This document shows, piece by piece, positions 39,186-48,886 of a stretch of DNA of 64,000 nt. This DNA is from Leptospira neocaledonica (GTDB lineage: Bacteria; Spirochaetota; Leptospiria; Leptospirales; Leptospiraceae). The stretch's first letter is position 1. Each line of letters begins with the position of its first letter. The position numbers were made by a program, and so were the translations under genes. Below the pieces are notes generated by a model. The model searched no databases, was not told the DNA's origin, and saw nothing but the letters and a program-made list of their open reading frames with translations. Where the stretch lies: contig NZ_NPEA01000003.1 of the NCBI RefSeq assembly GCF_002812205.1, positions 62,001 to 126,000 on the forward strand. The letters are read 5' to 3'.

Positions 39186-39818
39186 TTAGAGAAACTCGAC
39201 TCCGACGATCACATCCGGATGGCATTCTCTTCTGATATCACCTTCTAACTTAGGCAATTTAGAAAACCAGGTTTTGTTTTCGAATAATAGATCGATCCAA
39301 TAGAAAAACAAATTCGCTTCTCCCAATTCGTTTTGGATCTTGAGTTCTCCGAAATCTTTTTTGATCTCCCCTATTCTTTCGAAAGTCTCTCCGTTTTTGG
39401 TTTTATAATGTATCTCCCACGGTTCAGCCTTATAGGGAACACCTTGAGAATTCGGTTTGCCCGGGATCAATTTCCAAGCCTTCAATAAAACTCGAGAGAT
39501 CTCCTCAAACTTTAAGGTTTTAGAATATTGTACATTCTCTCTCGTATGTTTGAATGAGAATTCTTTAGGTGCGGCCTTCCAAGTCCCGGTGATGGTTCTA
39601 CCGTCGCAAAAGAATGCTTTTACATTCGGACCTGAATTTTGGTTATTCGAAGAATTGGAAGAATTTGTAGCATCCCCTCTTGCATCTAAACTCGGTTCGT
39701 TCGGAAGAGTTGGATCCTTGGGCAAACTAAGTTTTTGGCCAAAAATCGGAGCGACCAAAAACAAAAAAAGAAGGAGCCGATAATGGCTCCCTCTTTTGTC
39801 TGTGTCTTTCAATTTCAC
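39186..39818 (-). CDS. Exported protein of unknown function
   Basis: 210 residues from a GTG at 39818; AAGGGATT lies upstream. The N-terminus (RLLLFLFLVAPIFGQ) is a signal peptide. A Ser/Asn-rich linker (NSSNSSNNQNSG) precedes a beta-rich domain with two cysteines (AFFCDGRTITGTWK and RRECHPDV). No family recognised. It follows icd by 19 bases on the same strand and may be co-transcribed, though the functions look unrelated. Confidence 0.65.
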   Translation of the reverse strand: MKLKDTDKRGSHYRLLLFLFLVAPIFGQKLSLPKDPTLPNEPSLDARGDATNSSNSSNNQNSGPNVKAFFCDGRTITGTWKAAPKEFSFKHTRENVQYSKTLKFEEISRVLLKAWKLIPGKPNSQGVPYKAEPWEIHYKTKNGETFERIGEIKKDFGELKIQNELGEANLFFYWIDLLFENKTWFSKLPKLEGDIRRECHPDVIVGVEFL

Positions 39819-39837
39819 GAATGAAATCCCTTTTGAA

Positions 39838-41034
39838 CTAAAGACGTTTTTGGATAGCCTCCATGAACTGGAAGGTATCTAATTGTTTCGGGCCTTTGGT
39901 TGTGGTAAGAAGGACTAAGTCCTTGGTCATCTCTCCCGCTTGGATAGTGTCGATTACCGCCTTCTCCAATTTTTGAGCGAAAGCAACCACATCAGGAGTT
40001 CCATCCAATTCTCCTCTCTTAGCAAGAGCTCCGGTCCATGCAAAGATAGAAGCTACAGAGTTGGTAGAAGTGGTTTCTCCTTTTTGATACTGACGGTAGT
40101 GACGAGTCACAGTTCCGTGAGCCGCTTCGTATTCGAATTTTCCGTCCGGAGAAACAAGAACAGAAGTCATCAGTCCTAATGATCCGAATCCGGATGCCAC
40201 CATATCGGACATTACGTCTCCGTCGTAGTTCATTAGAGCCCAAAGCATTCCACCCGGGTTCTTAACAATCTGAGCGACAGCGTCGTCGATTAAGTAATAC
40301 CAGTATTCGATTCCAGCAGCTTTTAATTCCGCTGCTCTTTTAGTAGAGACCTCGTCAAAGATTGCACGGAAACGAGCATGGTATTTTTTAGAAATGGTAT
40401 CTTTAGTTGCGAACCAAACGTTGATCTTTTCAGAAATCGCATAATTGAAACAAGCTTCTGCGAAGCTATAGATGGACTTGTCCAAGTTGAACTGTCCCAT
40501 CACAACTCCCGGTCCATCAAAGTCGTTAATAGTTACTCTTTCTTTTTCTTTTCCGTCTTTTGTAGTAAATACGATCTCTACTTTTCCTGCTTCCGGAATA
40601 TAAAGTTCAGTGTCTTTGTAAAGGTCACCAAATGCGTGACGACCAACAACGATCGGCTTTTCCCAGGATCTCACTCCGGAAGGAATATTATTTACAATGA
40701 TCGGTTTACGGAAAACAGTTCCGTCCAGAATGGAACGAATGGTTCCGTTCGGAGACTTCCACTCTTTTTTGAGTTTGTATTCAACGACTCGATCTTGGTT
40801 CGGAGTGATGGTAGCGCACTTAACGCCAACTCCGTATTTTAAAATAGCATTAGCGGAATCTACAGTGACCTTATCGTCCGTTTTATCGCGATATTCTACG
40901 CCTAGATCATAATAATCTAATTCTATATCAAGATAAGGATGAATGAAACGATCCTTAATTTCTTTCCAAATTATACGTGTCATCTCGTCCCCGTCGAGCT
41001 CGACGAGAGGAGTTTTCACCTTAATTTTAGCCAT
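39838..41034 (-). CDS. icd: NADP-dependent isocitrate dehydrogenase, eukaryote-like type
   Basis: 398 residues. It oxidises isocitrate to 2-oxoglutarate with NADP in the citric acid cycle. The sequence is of the homodimeric type found in eukaryotes and some bacteria: [20 protein letters not shown] at the start, [36 protein letters not shown], and [17 protein letters not shown]. Substrate serine and arginine lie in the SPNGTIR segment. Start codon ATG. Cytoplasmic. Confidence 0.97.
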   Translation of the reverse strand: MAKIKVKTPLVELDGDEMTRIIWKEIKDRFIHPYLDIELDYYDLGVEYRDKTDDKVTVDSANAILKYGVGVKCATITPNQDRVVEYKLKKEWKSPNGTIRSILDGTVFRKPIIVNNIPSGVRSWEKPIVVGRHAFGDLYKDTELYIPEAGKVEIVFTTKDGKEKERVTINDFDGPGVVMGQFNLDKSIYSFAEACFNYAISEKINVWFATKDTISKKYHARFRAIFDEVSTKRAAELKAAGIEYWYYLIDDAVAQIVKNPGGMLWALMNYDGDVMSDMVASGFGSLGLMTSVLVSPDGKFEYEAAHGTVTRHYRQYQKGETTSTNSVASIFAWTGALAKRGELDGTPDVVAFAQKLEKAVIDTIQAGEMTKDLVLLTTTKGPKQLDTFQFMEAIQKRL

Positions 41035-41102
41035 TGGAATGCTCCTTAGAATGTCAGATGGATTGCAGGTTTAAACCTTAGGTTTTTCCATTTTCTAAGG
41101 AC

Positions 41103-41678
41103 TTAGGACTTCGGGAAAGAAGGATTCTCCTTTATTTTCAAGATTCCGCTTCGGAGGTAGTATAGGTTTTGGGTGGAAAAATAATTAATCGCAACCGGGA
41201 GGGAAACAATCCCCAAGACTGAAAAATAACGATATTTTAAAGAATCTTTTCCATTCAGACCGGTAATGGACTTTTCTAAACGTAAAAGTATCTTTTGCCA
41301 GCGTTGTAAGGTGGGGAGAAGAGAAGGATTACATCCTTCGAAATACAGACCTTCTGCAGAGCTAACGATTATATCTTTTAAATTACTGGGAAGAGCCGGA
41401 GAACCGAATAGGTCTCTTACCTTCACTAGGTCTTTTTCGACCTCGGACTCTGTTTGTCTTGGAATAGGAAGAATAGAGCTGATCCCTAAGGAAACAGGAA
41501 GGGAAAGACGGAACAAAAAGTCCGAAGCGACTATCGAATTCAAATATCTTCGAATTGTTTCGCCCAACGCATCGGTATGATCCAGCTGAGAATCGCTTAG
41601 ATCTTTTACGGTTTGGATAGTGTACTGGCTGAGCTTGATCTTTTCCGTCCAGAACAGGCCCAGTAATTCCGTTTCCAT
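41103..41678 (-). CDS. Hypothetical protein
   Basis: 191 residues, ATG with no clear ribosome site. A helical protein with a moderately hydrophobic C-terminal stretch (YRYFSVLGIVSLPVAINYF) and a single cysteine. No family recognised. An overlapping frame on the same strand (41383-41784) is open but has an arginine/lysine composition typical of a shadow. Located upstream of icd on the same strand. Confidence 0.55.
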   Translation of the reverse strand: METELLGLFWTEKIKLSQYTIQTVKDLSDSQLDHTDALGETIRRYLNSIVASDFLFRLSLPVSLGISSILPIPRQTESEVEKDLVKVRDLFGSPALPSNLKDIIVSSAEGLYFEGCNPSLLPTLQRWQKILLRLEKSITGLNGKDSLKYRYFSVLGIVSLPVAINYFSTQNLYYLRSGILKIKENPSFPKS

Positions 41679-41815
41679 GTGGGTAAAGAGTACATTTTTT
41701 ACTCGGTCTTTTTTGGCAATCTCTATCTTGGGTGTCGAATTCTGTTTGGACTATACCGCTTATAGGGGAAAGTATTAGTACCAAAGGAATAAGCCCGTCC
41801 TATAAAGCAAAGATT

Positions 41816-42175
41816 CTATTCTTCTTCGCAAATCAATTCCACCAAGTAGCCATCCGGATCTTGGAAATTCAAAAAAAGTGTCTTAGCAGATTTACGAACA
41901 CCGTATTCTAATCTTTGAGAGAATAATCTCTGCTCGATCTCGTGGAAACTTTTTGAATCAACTTTAATAGCAAAATCACATCCGGATCCAAATACAGGAG
42001 CAGAAGAATCATTCTTCTCTCCATAGATCGCTATATTCGATTTTCCAATTCCAAGAACTTTTGCGGCTCTCTCGGTCTCCTCCTCTTGGGGGAGACCGAA
42101 AATTTCACGATAAAAGTTCGCACTTACTTCCGGATCACGGGAGGTGATTCCGATATGATTTACTTCCATAAACAT
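41816..42175 (-). CDS. VOC-family (glyoxalase/bleomycin-resistance fold) protein
   Basis: 119 residues, ATG with GGGAG eight bases upstream. One VOC module: EVNHIGITSRDPEVSANFYREIFGLP, then FAIKVDSKSFHEIEQRL, and FQDPDGYLVELICEE. The His near the N-terminus and the final Glu are the usual metal ligands. Members are glyoxalases, dioxygenases or resistance proteins; this one cannot be assigned. Last gene of the sigma factor unit, four bases after the membrane protein gene. Confidence 0.85.
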   Translation of the reverse strand: MFMEVNHIGITSRDPEVSANFYREIFGLPQEEETERAAKVLGIGKSNIAIYGEKNDSSAPVFGSGCDFAIKVDSKSFHEIEQRLFSQRLEYGVRKSAKTLFLNFQDPDGYLVELICEEE

Positions 42176-42179
42176 AATT

Positions 42180-42512
42180 TTACTCCCTTAATTCGCGATC
42201 GATTTGATCTAACTTCTGTTGAAGTTTCTGCCTCATCTTCTCTTTCATCCTACGTTTCCAATGTGCTCTTTCTCGATGACCATGGTGATGACCTGGACCA
42301 AACCAATGTCCGCCTTTAAACAAAATATGCGAAAGAACGAACAAACCTAAAGCTTGCCAGTAAGTGATCTGCTTGATCCCGAAAATATCAGGAAGCAACC
42401 AGTTCCAAAGTTGCCAAACCGCATAGGCCAAACCGAAGAAGAACAGCGGCATAAAGAAAATGATCAGAAAAAATTTTCCTAATCTATGTTTAAACTCGCC
42501 TGTACCGTGCAT
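42180..42512 (-). CDS. Small membrane protein with His/Arg-rich tail, next to ECF sigma factor
   Basis: 110 residues with a strong GGAGG site. Two membrane segments (about 13-35 and 48-63) precede a histidine cluster (GGHWFGPGHHHGHRERAHW) and a charged helix (RRMKEKMRQKLQQKLDQIDRELRE). It follows the sigma factor by 16 bases, the place where many ECF operons carry an anti-sigma factor. It has no recognised anti-sigma domain, so a role as membrane-bound regulator or metal sensor is inference. Confidence 0.72.
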   Translation of the reverse strand: MHGTGEFKHRLGKFFLIIFFMPLFFFGLAYAVWQLWNWLLPDIFGIKQITYWQALGLFVLSHILFKGGHWFGPGHHHGHRERAHWKRRMKEKMRQKLQQKLDQIDRELRE

Positions 42513-42528
42513 GGTTTTCCTCCAAAAC

Positions 42529-43062
42529 TTAAAACTCTTCCAGAAAGAAAACCTTCAGGTCCTTCAAACGTTTTGCTAAAAAATCCTTAGCGTAAGATTT
42601 TCGTGCCGAGAGAGTTCCTTCTGGAATTCCGGTGGCTTCCGAAATTTCTCTGAAGGATTTTCCTTCGAACACGTTTTCCACAAACGCAGATTTTTGTTCT
42701 TCAGGTAATTCTTCTACAGCGATCGCTAATTCCTGGAGCACAAGACTTCTGTAAAATTCCTTTTCAGGTCCTGGCGTCGTATCTGGTATCGCGTCCTCTA
42801 AGAAAAACTCCTGCTCTAAACGAGAGTTAGAATACTTCCCCGCTTTTTTAAATCTGTACCAGTCCCCCACTTTATTGCGAAGTACCGCATACACATAAGC
42901 TAAAAGATATTCTATAGACCCCGCGGAATCCAGTTCAGTCACAGCGGTTAAAAAAGATTCCTGAAGAAGATCTTCTGCTTCTTCAGGATCCGCAACCCTG
43001 GAACGAACCCATGCAAGGATTCTATCTCTTTCCCGTCTGTAAATCGTGTCCAAGGATCCCAA
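42529..43062 (-). CDS. ECF-type RNA polymerase sigma factor
   Basis: 177 residues. Region 2 (AEDLLQESFLTAVTEL, SIEYLLAYVYAVLRNKVGDWYRFKK) recognises the -10 element. Region 4 (LPEEQKSAFVENVFEGKSFREISEATGIPEGTLSARKSYAKDFLAKRL) recognises the -35 element. The start must be the TTG at 43062, because the same frame has a TAA six codons upstream and no ATG follows. AAGGA lies about 12 bases before it. First gene of a sigma factor / membrane protein / VOC protein unit. Confidence 0.93.
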   Translation of the reverse strand: MGSLDTIYRRERDRILAWVRSRVADPEEAEDLLQESFLTAVTELDSAGSIEYLLAYVYAVLRNKVGDWYRFKKAGKYSNSRLEQEFFLEDAIPDTTPGPEKEFYRSLVLQELAIAVEELPEEQKSAFVENVFEGKSFREISEATGIPEGTLSARKSYAKDFLAKRLKDLKVFFLEEF

Positions 43063-43234
43063 TGTGTTTCTCTTTCCTTAGAGAAGTAGTTGTAGCAAAG
43101 GGATTTTCCTTGGATTTTTTTTAATAAGAATTGGTTTGAAACGGAAAAAAAATGATCCAAAAAGGAAGAATTCCGGACCAGAACCCATTCGAATTTAAAA
43201 TGCTCTGCATAAAAACTCCTGAAGTTCGATACTA

Positions 43235-43276
43235 AGGTCCCATATGGGAACGCTAAGTTTATCCCTTAGGTCCCAT
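43235..43276. promoter_or_regulatory. Palindrome and direct repeat between the ECF sigma gene and its divergent neighbour
   Basis: AGGTCCCAT occurs at 43235-43243 and again at 43268-43276; the first copy runs into the perfect 12-base palindrome TCCCATATGGGA (43238-43249). The repeats lie in the 284-base gap between divergent genes, the usual place for an operator. Confidence 0.35.
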
Positions 43277-43346
43277 TTTTTCCTAAAACTCTAAATTTTT
43301 TTCAGCCATTTCCTTCGGCCAAAACCCGTCTCCCCGGAGGATTTTT

Positions 43347-43781
43347 ATGAAGGCTAGAAGGAACAAAGATATAGAGGAACATTTCGGTTGGATGAAATTG
43401 AAAACGGATCAATTGGGTTTTTTAGGAATTATACATTCCGTAAACAGATTCTACGATTCTCTCCAAGGGTCCCAATCTAACGAACTTCGTTATTTTCGGA
43501 GAAAATTGGTAAAAACAGATTTCAGATATTCTAAAATTTTCATGAAGAAGTTCGGAGATTATGAATACCTCATCTATGCGTGCATCGAAACGGAAGGAAA
43601 ATCAGAATCCGATTCTTGGATCCATGTGGATGGAATCAGAATGGAAAGGGACGAAATGAAAGCGAAAGGTGTAAAGGATCATCCTTCTTTCGAAATCAGA
43701 TGTCTCAGCGATATTTTCGAATCCTCCTGTGTGCCGGCATCCAAATCGGAAGAAGATAAAATAGATTTGGATTGTATCTAA
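43347..43781 (+). CDS. Hypothetical protein
   Basis: 144 residues with a GGAGG site nine bases before the ATG. Basic N-terminus, no signal peptide, no membrane segment. The middle contains paired Tyr/Arg-rich segments (RYFRRKLVKTDFRYSKIF) and the end is acidic with three cysteines (EIRCLSDIFESSC). No family recognised. Divergent from the ECF sigma gene across a gap with repeats, so it may share its control. Confidence 0.62.
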   Translation: MKARRNKDIEEHFGWMKLKTDQLGFLGIIHSVNRFYDSLQGSQSNELRYFRRKLVKTDFRYSKIFMKKFGDYEYLIYACIETEGKSESDSWIHVDGIRMERDEMKAKGVKDHPSFEIRCLSDIFESSCVPASKSEEDKIDLDCI

Positions 43782-43894
43782 TTTCAAAATATGGGGATAA
43801 GTCGTTTCAATTAAAAACAAAATTTGGAAAATTTATTTCCCCCGGACAAGAATTGCTTGCCGGAGAATAAAACCAAGGTTAGGAATTGATCCCC

Positions 43895-45046
43895 ATGTTT
43901 TTCTTATCCGAAAATTCTTCGGCGAACGATTGTTCTTTTAAACGACGTAAAACCATTCTTTCTAAATCTATTTTGATCTTTTTGCTAGTATTCTGCGCTT
44001 TAGGAGAATGGAAACTAGAGGCGGACGAAACAAAGGTCCAGGCCAGAAAAACAAGCAAGCATGAAATGGGATTTCACCCTTATACTCAGGAAGGTTATTT
44101 CCAGGCCTGGAACTATTCCTTTACGGATGACCAGACCTGGATCTTTGCCACATTCATCGTAAGCAATTTAGGCCCGGGTACCAAAAATTGTGGAGTAAGT
44201 CTTGTCGTTTATGACAAACAAAACGGGACACAATTTTCCACCAGAGAATATTCCAAAGACGAGCTTAAAGCGGAAAATGGAAATTTAGAATTAGAAATTT
44301 ATGATAGTTCTGTTTATAAGGGAGAAGGCGGCCCGGAGATCAAAATGATCACGGATACCGCGGAACTTGTTATAAGTTATAAAACCGGTTGGTCTAAAGC
44401 AGTTTCTCTGTCCGGAGGAAAGATCCATCTACCGGAAAAAGATAGTTTTGTACAAGCTGACATGGCATTCTCATCCGTTCCTGCAAAAGGATATTTAGTT
44501 TTGAACGGAAATAGAATGGAACTAAATGGAAGAGGGGGAATGGAACACCTTCTTACCAATTACGAAGTGTATAAATACAGCAGACGTTGGGAATTATATC
44601 GTTCCATTAATAGCGCAGGTGAAAGATTATTTGCAGGCGGTTTCATAGGAAACGAAAACTTTCCTGAAGAAGAGATTCGAACCGTAAGTGCGTTGGACCC
44701 TTCGGGGAAAATGTTATTCTCCGCAAAGGTTTTGAAGTCTGAAGTTTTAGAATCGGAAACGGAACCTTTCTCCGGATACCATCTTCCTATCAAAGAAAAG
44801 TTTTACTTAGATGAAAGTGGTTCCTGTAGTTTAACTGTCTCTCGAAAACATACTATAGGACAGATCTATGTTCTTTCGAATATTTCCGCGGTACTTCGGT
44901 TCTTTGTTCGATTATTCTTTACGAAACCTTATCAACTTTATTATATCACGGATTCCAAATTGGACTGTGCTCAAGTTCCGGAAGGAAATCTCCCGAAAGA
45001 TAAGAACTTCCGGGGGATTTTTTCCTATTATCTAATCAATCCTTAA
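43895..45046 (+). CDS. Exported protein, possibly lipocalin-like (CrtC/Svf1 type)
   Basis: 383 residues from the ATG at 43895 (the TTG at 43886 is less likely). A signal or anchor segment lies at about residues 21-40 ([15 protein letters not shown]). After it, a beta-rich body begins with [29 protein letters not shown], which recalls proteins of the hydroxyneurosporene synthase / Svf1 / AttH type that bind or hydrate hydrophobic molecules. The similarity is only in pattern. Convergent with lnt, sharing three bases at the stops. Confidence 0.55.
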   Translation: MFFLSENSSANDCSFKRRKTILSKSILIFLLVFCALGEWKLEADETKVQARKTSKHEMGFHPYTQEGYFQAWNYSFTDDQTWIFATFIVSNLGPGTKNCGVSLVVYDKQNGTQFSTREYSKDELKAENGNLELEIYDSSVYKGEGGPEIKMITDTAELVISYKTGWSKAVSLSGGKIHLPEKDSFVQADMAFSSVPAKGYLVLNGNRMELNGRGGMEHLLTNYEVYKYSRRWELYRSINSAGERLFAGGFIGNENFPEEEIRTVSALDPSGKMLFSAKVLKSEVLESETEPFSGYHLPIKEKFYLDESGSCSLTVSRKHTIGQIYVLSNISAVLRFFVRLFFTKPYQLYYITDSKLDCAQVPEGNLPKDKNFRGIFSYYLINP

Positions 45047-46824
45047 ACGGCAGACTTTTTAGTACGAAGCAATAGATTTCCGTAATATATAGCAGTCAGA
45101 ACAATCATGATCCAAGGGATTAAGTTTCCATAAAGAATATAAAATCCTGGAGGAGAATCAATCACTTGGATCTGTTGCCAACTGGTTTCCGCTTTCATAA
45201 GAGAAGTGGATTTACCTTCTATAAAATTCCCTAAATGATCCACGTAACCTGAGATACCGGAGTTAGTAGAACGGACTAGCCATCTTCTCCATTCTATCGC
45301 TCTTAATCTTCCTAACTCAAAATGTTGGTCACTTTCAGTAGTGGTCCCATACCATTTGTCATTGGTAAGATTTGCAATGAATTGAGGATTTCCTGAGTCT
45401 TTGAACTTTCTTACAAACTCCGGAACGATTACTTCATAACAGATCAGAGGAAGAAATGTACCTTCGTCCTTTAATTCTGTATGAGTCGGAGAATAATAAT
45501 TTCTTACAAATTCCGCATCTATCCCTTCTGTTTTTTCCCAAGTAACAGGTAATACAGTAGGAGGATTTTCCTTAGGAATATCAGAATAATAATGCAGAAG
45601 ATCGAAAGATTCTCCTGGATCAAACCTTCCAGTCTGAGGACTTAGATCATACATGAACTCGAAAGGCATTGTCTCTCCGAACATTACTAAATATTGTTTT
45701 TGGTAAGCTTGCCTTCTCACTCCATTCGGATCGTATACTACGTTATTATTAAAGTATCTGAGATATTCTTTTCCGGAACTTTTGATCTTATAAGCCGCAT
45801 CTATTTCATTAAAGAATATTGTAGCCTTGTATCTATTTGCAAAAGAGACCATCAAGGAATCGAACCTAGGCCAATAAATCCGATCTCCCATTCTGATCTT
45901 TAGTAGTTCACGATTTGCGGAAAAATATGGAATACCTGCCTCCGGTAGAACGATCAGATCCGGATTTTTACCGGCTCTTTGGACGGCATTCTCCACCATC
46001 TTGTCCATTCTACCCATCAGATCTTCTATCACTTCTCTCGGAGATCTTCCTCTCTCGTCTCGAATACTCATAGGAGCATCCGGTTGGACTACGAGAACTT
46101 CTAATGTTTTGGTTGGAGTTACATTCTTCCATTTCAAATACAAAGTAGAACCTACAATCACGAAAAGAAGAAGTAACGCAAACGGTAAGGTCCAGAATTT
46201 TATAAAATGAGATCTTTTATCTTTGGATCTTAATATCTCGGGAAGATGTAACAGATTTGTTTCAAAGAGAGTATAAGAGATTACGAATACTAAAAAGGAA
46301 AGTCCATAAACTCCTGTGATCTCGACGGTTTGAGCTAGTATAATATTTCCCGCAGCAAGATTTCCCCAATACCAAGGAAATAATTGGTACCCGATCATAT
46401 CTGCGGCCATTCCGCAGACTCCTGCCACCCAAACGCTATGTTTGCCTGCTCTTCTAGACAAGAAGGAATATGAGACTAAAAAGATAGGAAACTTAGCTCC
46501 GAACAAAACTCCCGCTAAAAGAAGGATAATAAATGAAACAAGCCAAGGGAAATTCCCGAAGACCATCGCCATATGATGGATCCAATGGAATGCGATCGCG
46601 TAGAAGAATACCCCAAATAGGAAACCGTATCCCACCAGTCTCCAGTATCTTCCGGAATATTTATGAGTGATCCAAAAGAGACCGAATGGAGCGATCCAAA
46701 CTAAATGGCTGAGATAAAAAGGAGCGAAGGCTAAGAAGGCAAATCCCCCCATCCAGAGAAAACAGAAGAAGTCGAAAAACAGTGTTTTTTGAAACTCTCT
46801 AAAACGATGTAAAAAAGAATCCAT
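45043..46824 (-). CDS. lnt: Apolipoprotein N-acyltransferase
   Basis: 593 residues from the ATG at 46824 (a TTG nine bases upstream is also open). Lnt adds the third acyl chain to the N-terminal cysteine of lipoproteins. The N-terminal half has eight membrane segments. The nitrilase-like periplasmic domain has the triad Glu in [11 protein letters not shown], Lys in [17 protein letters not shown] and Cys in [11 protein letters not shown]. It is longer than the usual 500 or so residues. This fits the many lipoproteins in the window. Confidence 0.94.
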   Translation of the reverse strand: MDSFLHRFREFQKTLFFDFFCFLWMGGFAFLAFAPFYLSHLVWIAPFGLFWITHKYSGRYWRLVGYGFLFGVFFYAIAFHWIHHMAMVFGNFPWLVSFIILLLAGVLFGAKFPIFLVSYSFLSRRAGKHSVWVAGVCGMAADMIGYQLFPWYWGNLAAGNIILAQTVEITGVYGLSFLVFVISYTLFETNLLHLPEILRSKDKRSHFIKFWTLPFALLLLFVIVGSTLYLKWKNVTPTKTLEVLVVQPDAPMSIRDERGRSPREVIEDLMGRMDKMVENAVQRAGKNPDLIVLPEAGIPYFSANRELLKIRMGDRIYWPRFDSLMVSFANRYKATIFFNEIDAAYKIKSSGKEYLRYFNNNVVYDPNGVRRQAYQKQYLVMFGETMPFEFMYDLSPQTGRFDPGESFDLLHYYSDIPKENPPTVLPVTWEKTEGIDAEFVRNYYSPTHTELKDEGTFLPLICYEVIVPEFVRKFKDSGNPQFIANLTNDKWYGTTTESDQHFELGRLRAIEWRRWLVRSTNSGISGYVDHLGNFIEGKSTSLMKAETSWQQIQVIDSPPGFYILYGNLIPWIMIVLTAIYYGNLLLRTKKSAV

Positions 46825-46908
46825 GGGTATCAACGTTGATCGGAAAAAAATCCTTTTGAGTCAATCGATTTCGGTCTCGGTGAAGTGCTTGCCGTGGGAG
46901 AAGGAGGC

Positions 46909-46941
46909 ATGACTATACCAATAACACTGGTCGGATCATGA
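46909..46941 (+). other. Short upstream ORF overlapping the murA start
   Basis: ATG at 46909 after AAGGAGG, ten codons ([10 protein letters not shown]), and TGA at 46939-46941, which shares ATGA with the murA start codon. The Shine-Dalgarno spacing is very short (one base), so translation is uncertain. murA itself has only a weak ribosome site. Confidence 0.3.
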
Positions 46942-48236
46942 GCTCTCCATACTTCAAAATTATCGGTAAAAATCCTCTTCACGGAACTGTAATGCCCCAA
47001 GGGAACAAAAACGAGGCCTTACCTATTTTAGGTGCAGTCTGTTTAGTCCCTGGCGAAGTGATTATCGAAAATATTCCCCAGATCTCAGACGTACTTATGC
47101 TCATGGACGTTCTACGCCATTTAGGAATGGAAGTAGAAGATAAGGGAGAAGGTACTTTCTTATTCAGAAACAACGGAGATCTAAAGTCGGATCTTCCTGC
47201 AGAACTATGTTCCAAGATCCGAGGAGCTGTCACACTTGCAGGACCGATTCTTGCCAAAACCGGAAGAGTATTTTTACCGAGACCAGGTGGAGATAAGATC
47301 GGGCGGAGAAGAATGGACACTCATCTTCTCGCACTCCAAGCCTTGGGCGCTCAGATAGAAGTATTTCCTGACGGTTACGAAATCAAAGGTGATAGACTCA
47401 GAGGCACAGATCTTCTCATGGACGAAGCTTCTGTTACTGCTACTGAAAACGCAGTCATGGCTGCAGTACTTTCAGAAGGTGTTACCATCTTACGTCATGC
47501 GGCAAGCGAGCCTCATGTGCAAAGGCTTTGTAAATTTTTAGTTTCTGCCGGAGCAAAAATTTCAGGAATCGGCTCTAACATCCTCACGATAGAAGGAGTC
47601 AGTTCCTTAAAAACTCCGGACAAACCTCATAGGATCGGATCCGACTATCTGGAGATCGGAAGTTTTATCAGTTTAGCTGCAGTCACAGGTGGAGAAATTT
47701 TTATCGGAGATGTGGAACTGGAAGATATCCGAATGATCCGCATGGTATATTCCCGCCTAGGGATAGAAGTTCGTCCGCAAGACGGAGGTATCTTAGTTCC
47801 TTCCGACCAAAAAATGGAAATCATTCCGGATTATCACGGAGCTACTCCTAAAATAGATGATTCTCCGTGGCCTGGCTTCCCCGCAGACATGACTTCGGTT
47901 GCGTTAGTCACTGCTACACAATGTAAAGGAACAGTTCTCATTCACGAAAAAATGTTCGAATCTAGACTATTCTTCGTGGATAATATTATCTCGATGGGCG
48001 CTCAAATTATACTCTGCGATCCTCACAGGGCGATCGTGATCGGACCCAATCGTCTTTACGGACAAAAAGTAGCAAGCCCGGATATCAGAGCGGGAATGGC
48101 AATGATCATCGCAGCTCTTTGCGCAGAAGGCACAAGCTCCATTCATAATATCGTACAAATTGATAGAGGATTCCAAAACATAGATACGAGACTTAGATCT
48201 CTCGGTGCTCATATTGAGAGGATAGGTGAAGAATGA
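46938..48236 (+). CDS. murA: UDP-N-acetylglucosamine 1-carboxyvinyltransferase (MurA), Asp-type active site
   Basis: 432 residues. It transfers enolpyruvate to UDP-GlcNAc, the first committed step of peptidoglycan synthesis. [14 protein letters not shown] at the start carries the conserved Lys-Asn, and [19 protein letters not shown] is typical. In the active-site loop the usual Cys is replaced by Asp119 ([15 protein letters not shown]). The same change occurs in Mycobacterium, Chlamydia and Borrelia and is known to cause fosfomycin resistance. First of a coupled set with the ferredoxin gene (overlap at 48233-48236). Confidence 0.96.
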   Translation: MSSPYFKIIGKNPLHGTVMPQGNKNEALPILGAVCLVPGEVIIENIPQISDVLMLMDVLRHLGMEVEDKGEGTFLFRNNGDLKSDLPAELCSKIRGAVTLAGPILAKTGRVFLPRPGGDKIGRRRMDTHLLALQALGAQIEVFPDGYEIKGDRLRGTDLLMDEASVTATENAVMAAVLSEGVTILRHAASEPHVQRLCKFLVSAGAKISGIGSNILTIEGVSSLKTPDKPHRIGSDYLEIGSFISLAAVTGGEIFIGDVELEDIRMIRMVYSRLGIEVRPQDGGILVPSDQKMEIIPDYHGATPKIDDSPWPGFPADMTSVALVTATQCKGTVLIHEKMFESRLFFVDNIISMGAQIILCDPHRAIVIGPNRLYGQKVASPDIRAGMAMIIAALCAEGTSSIHNIVQIDRGFQNIDTRLRSLGAHIERIGEE

Positions 48237-48886
48237 ACCGAAAAGACTTCTTCCGGAAAGGCTTAGCAAAAGCATTTTCCGTAATGGAAGAAGGCGTAAA
48301 TGAAATTTCGGAAACCTGGAAAACTGCTGTAGAGGAAGATAAAAAAGCAGAACCAAAAACGGCCCTACCTAAAAAAACTCAGATCAAGGTTCCTAAACCT
48401 AAAACAGTTAAAAGTAAATTTAAAGGTTTTAGAAATTTACAATTTCCTCCCGGAGCGGACGCAAAAGGAAAACGATTCTTTTCCAAATGTACTGCTTGCA
48501 GTGATTGTATCTATGCATGTCCTTATTCAGTTCTCTTTCCAGTTCCTGACGATAAGACTGGTAAACATTTTCCTCATATGGATGTGAATCTGAATGCATG
48601 TATGTTATGCAAAGATTATCCATGTATCTCAGCTTGTGAGACAGGCGCACTCTTACCCTATAAAGAAAATCAATCTCCTAAATTCGGAAAAGCAAAAGGT
48701 TTCTTCCAACATTGTATCAATTCCAGAACAGGAGAAAAAACCTGCGAAACCTGCGCAATCACCTGCCCTATTCCAAATGTAGTTCAGTTCAAAGGAAACA
48801 AACCAAACTTTTCTAATGACTGTGTGGGTTGCGGCTTATGTGTTTCTTCTTGTCCTACTTTCCCTAAGGCTATCCAAGTACAATGA
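48233..48886 (+). CDS. Multi-cluster [4Fe-4S] ferredoxin-type protein (NapF/MauM-like)
   Basis: 217 residues. A basic N-terminal region of about 80 residues ([17 protein letters not shown]) has no signal peptide. Then at least four cysteine groups follow: [34 protein letters not shown] and [12 protein letters not shown], enough for three or four [4Fe-4S] clusters. NapF/MauM-type proteins take part in maturation or electron supply of periplasmic oxidoreductases. Here it sits between murA and spoIID-like genes with four-base overlaps on both sides, an unusual setting. Partner unknown. Confidence 0.88.
   Translation: MNRKDFFRKGLAKAFSVMEEGVNEISETWKTAVEEDKKAEPKTALPKKTQIKVPKPKTVKSKFKGFRNLQFPPGADAKGKRFFSKCTACSDCIYACPYSVLFPVPDDKTGKHFPHMDVNLNACMLCKDYPCISACETGALLPYKENQSPKFGKAKGFFQHCINSRTGEKTCETCAITCPIPNVVQFKGNKPNFSNDCVGCGLCVSSCPTFPKAIQVQ

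Noticed and set aside
40378..40842. 154-codon plus-strand frame opposite icd
   Set aside because: A shadow of the highly conserved icd gene; phenylalanine/asparagine-rich with no ribosome site.
41383..41784. 133-codon minus-strand frame overlapping the 41103-41678 gene
   Set aside because: Arg/Ser/Lys-rich composition of an out-of-frame reading; the overlapping frame has the more normal protein.
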